DNA from: CAJUPY01 sp051871275
GTDB lineage: Bacteria; Bacteroidota; Bacteroidia; Bacteroidales; Muribaculaceae
Reading direction: 5' to 3'
Assembly: GCA_051871275.1 (NCBI GenBank)
Contig: JBJECR010000029.1
Coordinates: 1 to 19,857, forward strand
Length of the DNA: 19,857 nt
Shown here: positions 14,699 through 19,857 of the stretch, one piece after another
How the letters are laid out: each line of letters begins with the position of its first letter
How positions within the stretch are numbered: position 1 is the stretch's first letter
Made by a program: the position numbers and the translations under genes
Notes under the pieces: model-generated
Told to the model about the DNA's origin: nothing
Seen by the model: the letters and a program-made list of their open reading frames with translations, nothing else
Databases searched by the model: none

Positions 14699-16336
14699 TT
14701 ATTTTACAGGAAGAGGACGAGAAAGAGTTGGATTGTTCTGATTTTCGGAAATAAGCTTATTAGCTGTGATTTCTGTTTCCGGAATCGGGAAAATCCATGC
14801 AAGCACGTCATTGTCCGGGTCAAGTTGATAAATAAATGCATCCGGATAACCTGCTTTTGTACGGTCAATACCCTTGTTAAGACGTTTTACGTCAAACCAT
14901 GAAAGACCTTCGCCCCAGAATTCAATACGGCGTTTGTTCCAAATTACGTTCTGAATCTCATCTGCAGTTGCTGCACTTGTAGAGAAGCTCGGGTTACGAT
15001 ATGTTTTCTCAAAGTTGGTGAGTACGCTGAGAGCTTCACCTGTATTGCCGCTCATTGCGAGACCTTCAGCAAGGATGTAGTACATTTCCTCAATACGCAT
15101 AAGTGGAATATCTGATGCATTTGTGCTTGTTCCAAGAACGCTCTGATATGAATCGAACTTAACGTTTGTGAAAGGAAGAATACCTGCCTTTGTATCTTTG
15201 ATAGAACCTTCACCAAATGAATAGAGGTATTCAAGTTGAGCATCTGTTACGTTTGGTGATGTGTAGTTTTCATCAAGCCACCATCCTTTACGCACGTCTG
15301 ATGCAGGAATAACTGCAAATACGTCCTGTGCAAGTGTACGCCATGCACCTACTGTTACGTAGCCGTAAGCGAAAGAGCACATGTGTGACGGGAAGTTTAC
15401 GATACCTGAGGTTACTACACGGTCTGTTTCTGCAATTGCAATACCCCACATCCATGCGTGGTCAAAGCCATTGAAGCCCGGTTTGCTTACTTCTGCTATT
15501 GTAAGAGGAGTACAACTTGAAACTTCTATTGCTTTGCGTGCATCTTCTGCAGCCTTTGCATATTCGTGCATTGTGAGGTAAACACGTGCACGGAGACCGT
15601 AAAGTGCGTCAAGGTTAAGAAGACGGCGTGATTTCACGTCAAGGAGTTTATTAACAGACAAGCCTGATGCTTCGCAATTTTCAATAGCAGTGTTCAAGTC
15701 TGCAAGAATTTTGTCATATACTTCTTGAACGGTGTTACGTGCACATCCTTCTGCAGCTACTTGTATCTGGTTTTCTTCAGTGATTATAGGCACACATGGC
15801 TTAGTTTGGTTGCCGTAGTATGTGCGAGCGAAAGACTGAGCAAGTACCCAGTAGTCAAATGCACGGAAACCAAGTGCCTGTGCACGGTACATCATAAGTT
15901 CAGGATTATCAGTATCTGCAGGGATTGTTTGGAGTACATTGTTTGCAGAGTTGATTTGTTTGTACATATTGTACCAAATCAATGAAGGAGCATCAGCTGT
16001 TTTGTCAAAATCTACGTATGCCTGATAAGCGTTAAACCAGTTGTAACCTACGTTACGTGCAGGCATATCCTGTGTCAAATGGTCAAAAAGAAGCATAAGA
16101 CCCGGATAACCAAAGTCATCGTGACCTCCTGTAACTCCCATATATACGCTTGAGTTTGCGGAAATACCGGTTACACCTGCAAGTGCCAATTCCGGCTTCG
16201 CTGCAAGAGTATTACCTTTTTGGTCTGATGTAGCTAAGCCACCTTCGTATTCGGTGTCAAGTTCGTTACAACCAACGAGCGCAACACTCATCAAAGCCGT
16301 AGCTAATATTTTATTTATATTTTTCATCTTTGTCAT
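14699..16336 (-). CDS. SusD/RagB-like nutrient-binding outer-membrane lipoprotein
   Basis: This surface lipoprotein caps the SusC transporter and presents substrate to it. The product has 545 residues, normal for the family. The signal peptide ends in ALVGC with C23 lipidated, followed by acidic residues (NELD) consistent with surface export. Helical TPR-like segments are seen around 225-275 (LDALYGLRARVYLTMHEYAK). The C-terminal hallmarks are KRRIEFWGEG at 468-477 with the following WFDVKRLNKG, and FPIPETEI at 516-523 near the end. The ATG at 16327 gives an equally good signal peptide three residues shorter; either start is possible. It lies 28 bases after susC and 96 bases before the bimodular lipoprotein gene. 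The ligand may be a glycan, peptide or other nutrient. Confidence 0.95.
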   Translation of the reverse strand: MTKMKNINKILATALMSVALVGCNELDTEYEGGLATSDQKGNTLAAKPELALAGVTGISANSSVYMGVTGGHDDFGYPGLMLLFDHLTQDMPARNVGYNWFNAYQAYVDFDKTADAPSLIWYNMYKQINSANNVLQTIPADTDNPELMMYRAQALGFRAFDYWVLAQSFARTYYGNQTKPCVPIITEENQIQVAAEGCARNTVQEVYDKILADLNTAIENCEASGLSVNKLLDVKSRRLLNLDALYGLRARVYLTMHEYAKAAEDARKAIEVSSCTPLTIAEVSKPGFNGFDHAWMWGIAIAETDRVVTSGIVNFPSHMCSFAYGYVTVGAWRTLAQDVFAVIPASDVRKGWWLDENYTSPNVTDAQLEYLYSFGEGSIKDTKAGILPFTNVKFDSYQSVLGTSTNASDIPLMRIEEMYYILAEGLAMSGNTGEALSVLTNFEKTYRNPSFSTSAATADEIQNVIWNKRRIEFWGEGLSWFDVKRLNKGIDRTKAGYPDAFIYQLDPDNDVLAWIFPIPETEITANKLISENQNNPTLSRPLPVK

Positions 16337-16364
16337 TCTTTTAATAGAGTTTTATAATACCTGA

Positions 16365-19300
16365 TTAGAATGAAACTTTAATACCACCTGAGATTGAACG
16401 AAGTCCGCTATAGTTGGTGTTATCAGATGATACATAGCCCTGACGCGGGTCAAGACCTTTACGTTTTGCCCAGAGTGCTAAGTTTTCTGCTGCACCATAC
16501 ACGCGTAATTCACCAAGACCGAACTTCTTAACGAGTTTTGCCGGGAATGTGTAACCGATAGTGATATTGTTAAGTGCGATGTAGTCGCTCTTAATCAAGA
16601 ATCTGTCTGAAAGTGAAGTAGAATATTTATACTCTGCTTCAGCCATAAGAGCAGGTACGTTTGTATCTGTGTTGTCCGGGGTCCAAGACTTCAGGATATC
16701 TTCGTGCCATGCACGACCCATGCTGCCGCTTGCACCACCCCACATATAGCGTGCGTATGAGTTGTCATAAATATGACCGCCGAGCTGATATGAGAATGTT
16801 GCACCAAAGTCAACTCCGTATGCCTGGAGGTTAAATCCGAAACCACCATACATCTTAGGCATAATGTTGCCTGTTGCAGTGCGGTTTGTATCGTATGCTT
16901 CAACGTAGTCTTTAGTATCGTAGTACTCGTATTCTTCAATAGCCTTCGGAATTTGATCTCCTGTCAAACCTGCTTCGATAGCAGCATCGATTTCAGCCTG
17001 GTTTGCGATGATTGTTCTCTTTGCAGTGTAAAGAGCATAACCTGTTTCAGGGTCAACACCTGCATAGTGTGGCAAGTAGAGCTGATACATAGATTGTCCT
17101 TCTTTGAAGTAACGTGAACCTGTAATCCATTCGCCTTTTTGGTTGAGGATAGATGGTTCAAGCTTGAGTACTTTGTTTGAAGGGAATGTTGCGTTGACGT
17201 TGATGTCGAGTGTAACGTCTTTTGTGTTGATTGGAGTGATATTAAGTTCTACTTCAACACCGTTGTTACGCATAGAACCAACGTTCATTGGAATTGATGA
17301 GTAACCGTTTGATGGAGCAACAGGCACATTGAAGAGCATGTCGTCTGTCTGACGGTTGTAGAATTCTACAGTACCGCTAAGGAGTGATTTCCAGAAGCTG
17401 AAGTCAAAACCGATGTTGAATGAATTTGACTTTTCCCAAGTGATGTCTTTGTTTCCCTTGAATGCAAGAGTACCGTCGGACCATACGCCTTCAGAACCTG
17501 AAAGTTTGTATTGGTCTTGGTATGCAAACCAGTAGTATGTTGAGCTACCGATACGGTCGTTACCATTCTGACCGAAAGATGCTTTGAACTTCAACATATC
17601 AACTGCACTTGCGTCTTTCATGAAGTTTTCTTTTGCGATATCCCAACCAATTGATGCAGACCAGAAGTTACCCCAACGGTTATCCGGGTGGAAACGTGAA
17701 GATGCATCACGACGATATGAGAGCATTGCAAAATATCTGCCGTCGAAGTTGTATTTAAGACGACCGATGAAACCGCGGTGGCTGAGTGTATAGCCTGCAC
17801 CGCCTACGTTGAAACCATCAATAGTGTTATCTACGAATGGCACATCAGGGTTGTACATATTCTGACCGTATGCGGAAACGTATTCAATTCTGCGTTCATC
17901 GCTTTCATAACCTGCCATGATGTCGAAGTTATTGCTGCCGAATGATTTTGAATAGTTTGCAATTGCCTGAATGTCAATAGTGCGGTCATAGTCTGCTTCC
18001 TGTGAAATTTCACCCTTGTATGCTGCAGACTGTCCGAACATTCCGTTTGTTACGTATGTGCCGCGAAGGTGTTCTACACGGTAACCTACAGTACCTGTAA
18101 CGTAGAGGTCTTGGATAGGATTGATTGTTGCGTATGCCTTAGAGTCGATGATGTCTGATTTGTATGTCTCTGTGTTATAGAGGAGGTCACCTGCAGGGTT
18201 AGCCAAACTCATATAAGTACGTACATTGTTTGTTGTTACACCATCACCATAGTCATATATCTTGTTGCCTGTGCGAGCGTCACGCATAATTGTTCCGTCG
18301 GCGGAACGAACATACATCGGATAAACAGGTGCAATACCGTATGCTACACTGAAGAGGTTGCCTGATGAATTTGAATTATCTGAGTTCTGGTCACTCGGGT
18401 AACCTGAGTCTTGGTAAACATAGCTTACGTTAGTACCGATTTTGAGCCATTTCTTAGCCTGATAGTCAACAGATGAACGAGCAGAGAAACGTTTGAAGTG
18501 TGAACCGTAGATAAGACCTTCATCACCGAGGTAACCTGCTGAGAGGTAATACTGGAGACGGTCTGAACCACCATTGATGCTTACGTTGTATTCCTGACGA
18601 AGACCGTTGATGAGTGACTCTTTTACCCAGTCATCAGCAATGTAATAGTACTGACCATCTGAGTAACCCGGAGTTGCGTTCGGGTTGAATTTACCATTGT
18701 CACCTACGAAATATTGACCTTCAGGAACAGACCATGTCTGATAACCGAGTGCATTCCAGAGGTTGCTGTTTGCATACTGGTGTGCTGCTTTGCTATCCAA
18801 GCCGTAATAGTTCAAACCGGCATTTTTGTAAGACTTATATACTTGTTCCATGTAAGTCTTCTGGTTTGTGATAAGGTCATACATCGGGATGGCACGTGAG
18901 TTTGAACCCCAACGAGCATCAAATGTTACCTTTGCTTCACCGGCTTTACCTTTCTTTGTTGTGATAAGGATGACACCGTTTGCACCACGTGCACCGTAAA
19001 GTGCTGTTGAAGCGGCATCCTTAAGGATTGTCATGGATTCGATGTCCTGAGTGTTGATTGATGCGATATCACCATCGTATGGCATACCGTCAACAACGTA
19101 AAGAGGTGTTGATACAGCGTTGATTGAACCTACACCACGGATGCGGATTGTTGGTGCCGTACCCGGCTGACCGTTTGAGCTTTGCACCTGTACACCTGAT
19201 ACCTTACCGCTAAGAGCTTGTGTTGCAGAGGATACAAGAGCGTCTTCAAGTTGGTCTGCCTTTACTACGGATGCAGAACCTGTGTATTCAGATTTCTTTG

Positions 19301-19631
19301 CATGTCCGTAAGCAACAACCATGACTTCGTCAAGCACTGTTGTCTCTTTAAGATTAATAATAATTTCACCTGATGTAATTGCTACTTCCTGTGCTTCATA
19401 GCCTACGTATGTCACGCGGAGTTTTGAAGCGGAAGCAGGTACAGACATCACGAATTTACCGTCTATGTCTGTATGTACACCTACATTGGTTCCTACAGCA
19501 AGTACGGCAGCTCCCGTAAGAGGCTCGTTGTCACTTGCAGATAAGACAGTTCCTGATACTGTGCGATTCTGTGCAAGCGCACATATCACAGCCATCATTA
19601 CTGCCAAAAGTGATAGAAACAGCTTTTTCAT
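16365..19631 (-). CDS. SusC/RagA-like TonB-dependent outer-membrane transporter
   Basis: This is a 22-strand beta-barrel importer energised by TonB-ExbBD that pairs with the SusD-like lid. The 1088-residue length is typical. Residues 1-20 are a signal peptide with cleavage after ALA. Residues 23-95 form the carboxypeptidase-D-regulatory-like domain (TVSGTVLSASDNEPLTGAAV, YVGYEAQEV). A TonB-box-like DEVMVVAYG lies at 101-109. The plug follows, with the SusC signatures IRIRGVGSIN at about 162-171 and LKDAASTALYGARGANGV at 203-220. The chain ends in a barrel strand with terminal Phe (GGIKVSF), the outer-membrane assembly signal. It is the first gene of a minus-strand operon with its own promoter. 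No sigma/anti-sigma pair or hybrid two-component regulator is seen in the 226 bases upstream. Confidence 0.96.
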   Translation of the reverse strand: MKKLFLSLLAVMMAVICALAQNRTVSGTVLSASDNEPLTGAAVLAVGTNVGVHTDIDGKFVMSVPASASKLRVTYVGYEAQEVAITSGEIIINLKETTVLDEVMVVAYGHAKKSEYTGSASVVKADQLEDALVSSATQALSGKVSGVQVQSSNGQPGTAPTIRIRGVGSINAVSTPLYVVDGMPYDGDIASINTQDIESMTILKDAASTALYGARGANGVILITTKKGKAGEAKVTFDARWGSNSRAIPMYDLITNQKTYMEQVYKSYKNAGLNYYGLDSKAAHQYANSNLWNALGYQTWSVPEGQYFVGDNGKFNPNATPGYSDGQYYYIADDWVKESLINGLRQEYNVSINGGSDRLQYYLSAGYLGDEGLIYGSHFKRFSARSSVDYQAKKWLKIGTNVSYVYQDSGYPSDQNSDNSNSSGNLFSVAYGIAPVYPMYVRSADGTIMRDARTGNKIYDYGDGVTTNNVRTYMSLANPAGDLLYNTETYKSDIIDSKAYATINPIQDLYVTGTVGYRVEHLRGTYVTNGMFGQSAAYKGEISQEADYDRTIDIQAIANYSKSFGSNNFDIMAGYESDERRIEYVSAYGQNMYNPDVPFVDNTIDGFNVGGAGYTLSHRGFIGRLKYNFDGRYFAMLSYRRDASSRFHPDNRWGNFWSASIGWDIAKENFMKDASAVDMLKFKASFGQNGNDRIGSSTYYWFAYQDQYKLSGSEGVWSDGTLAFKGNKDITWEKSNSFNIGFDFSFWKSLLSGTVEFYNRQTDDMLFNVPVAPSNGYSSIPMNVGSMRNNGVEVELNITPINTKDVTLDINVNATFPSNKVLKLEPSILNQKGEWITGSRYFKEGQSMYQLYLPHYAGVDPETGYALYTAKRTIIANQAEIDAAIEAGLTGDQIPKAIEEYEYYDTKDYVEAYDTNRTATGNIMPKMYGGFGFNLQAYGVDFGATFSYQLGGHIYDNSYARYMWGGASGSMGRAWHEDILKSWTPDNTDTNVPALMAEAEYKYSTSLSDRFLIKSDYIALNNITIGYTFPAKLVKKFGLGELRVYGAAENLALWAKRKGLDPRQGYVSSDNTNYSGLRSISGGIKVSF

Positions 19632-19730
19632 ACTAAAAATTTAGACATTAATTAATAAATAAAATTCTAATTCATTGATTAACAGCACGATACGTCCGTA
19701 AACACACATTTATGGCTTACAAACATTTTG

Positions 19731-19738
19731 CAAATATA
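19731..19738 (-). promoter_or_regulatory. -7 element of the SusC operon promoter (TATATTTG)
   Basis: The minus strand reads TATATTTG, an exact match to the Bacteroidetes -7 consensus. No clear -33 TTTG lies 19-21 bases upstream, so a regulator may assist. The expected start near 19725 gives a leader of about 95 bases before the ATG at 19631. The rest of 19632-19857 is AT-rich and shows no gene. Confidence 0.6.
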
Positions 19739-19857
19739 AGCAAAATATTTATTTCTGTAATATTTTTCAACAAAAAAATTTAGATTTTAACATATCAAAA
19801 AATAATGTGTAGAGTCCAACAGCAAATGCAAAATTAATAAAAGTGTCTGAAAAAACA

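Overview
The window looks like chromosomal DNA from a Bacteroidales bacterium (Prevotella/Bacteroides-like; genus not determinable by eye). The evidence is a SusC/SusD pair followed by a surface-type lipoprotein, repeated matches to the Bacteroidetes promoter element TAnnTTTG, the lack of clear Shine-Dalgarno sequences, and lipoprotein signal peptides on all three substrate-facing proteins. I saw no rRNA, tRNA, CRISPR array, IS element or phage gene.

Layout. (1) 121-3808, plus strand: a compact four-gene cluster with a MalY/PatB-type PLP enzyme, aroA (EPSP synthase, 4-bp overlap), a small membrane-anchored protein with a CC-x2-H-x2-C motif, and an ABC-3 (ZnuB/TroC-like) metal transporter permease. 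(2) 3809-5323: an accessory island with a degenerate 9-bp tandem repeat (nnTAGCTAA), a near-ideal Bacteroidetes promoter, a 38-nt hairpin at the expected transcription start, and a solitary AT-rich AAA ATPase/DUF4143 gene. (3) 5459-12474, plus strand: a tripartite RND efflux operon (adaptor lipoprotein, 1124-residue AcrB-type pump, OprM/NodT-type outer-membrane lipoprotein) followed 39 bp later by an lpxA-type acyltransferase and a strong terminator. (4) 12475-12761: a spacer between convergent operons built from heptamer repeats (GAATTAT/GCATTAT and their complements), containing two related terminator hairpins that favour the minus strand. (5) 19857-12758, minus strand: SusC-like TonB-dependent transporter, SusD-like lipoprotein and a 614-residue lipoprotein with two tandem copies of a ~155-residue module, in the SusE/F position.

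How they work together: the adaptor, pump and outer-membrane factor should form one drug/solute efflux machine, and lpxA may tie lipid A synthesis to the same transcript. SusC, SusD and the bimodular lipoprotein should form a surface capture-and-import complex. Its substrate cannot be read from this window because no glycoside hydrolase, peptidase or dedicated regulator lies beside it.

Most genes belong to known families. The parts least explained by known families are the three repeat/hairpin zones (3814-3980, 6715-6748, 12475-12761), the apparent 75-residue two-helix insertion in the RND pump, and the module architecture and basic tail of the 614-residue lipoprotein.
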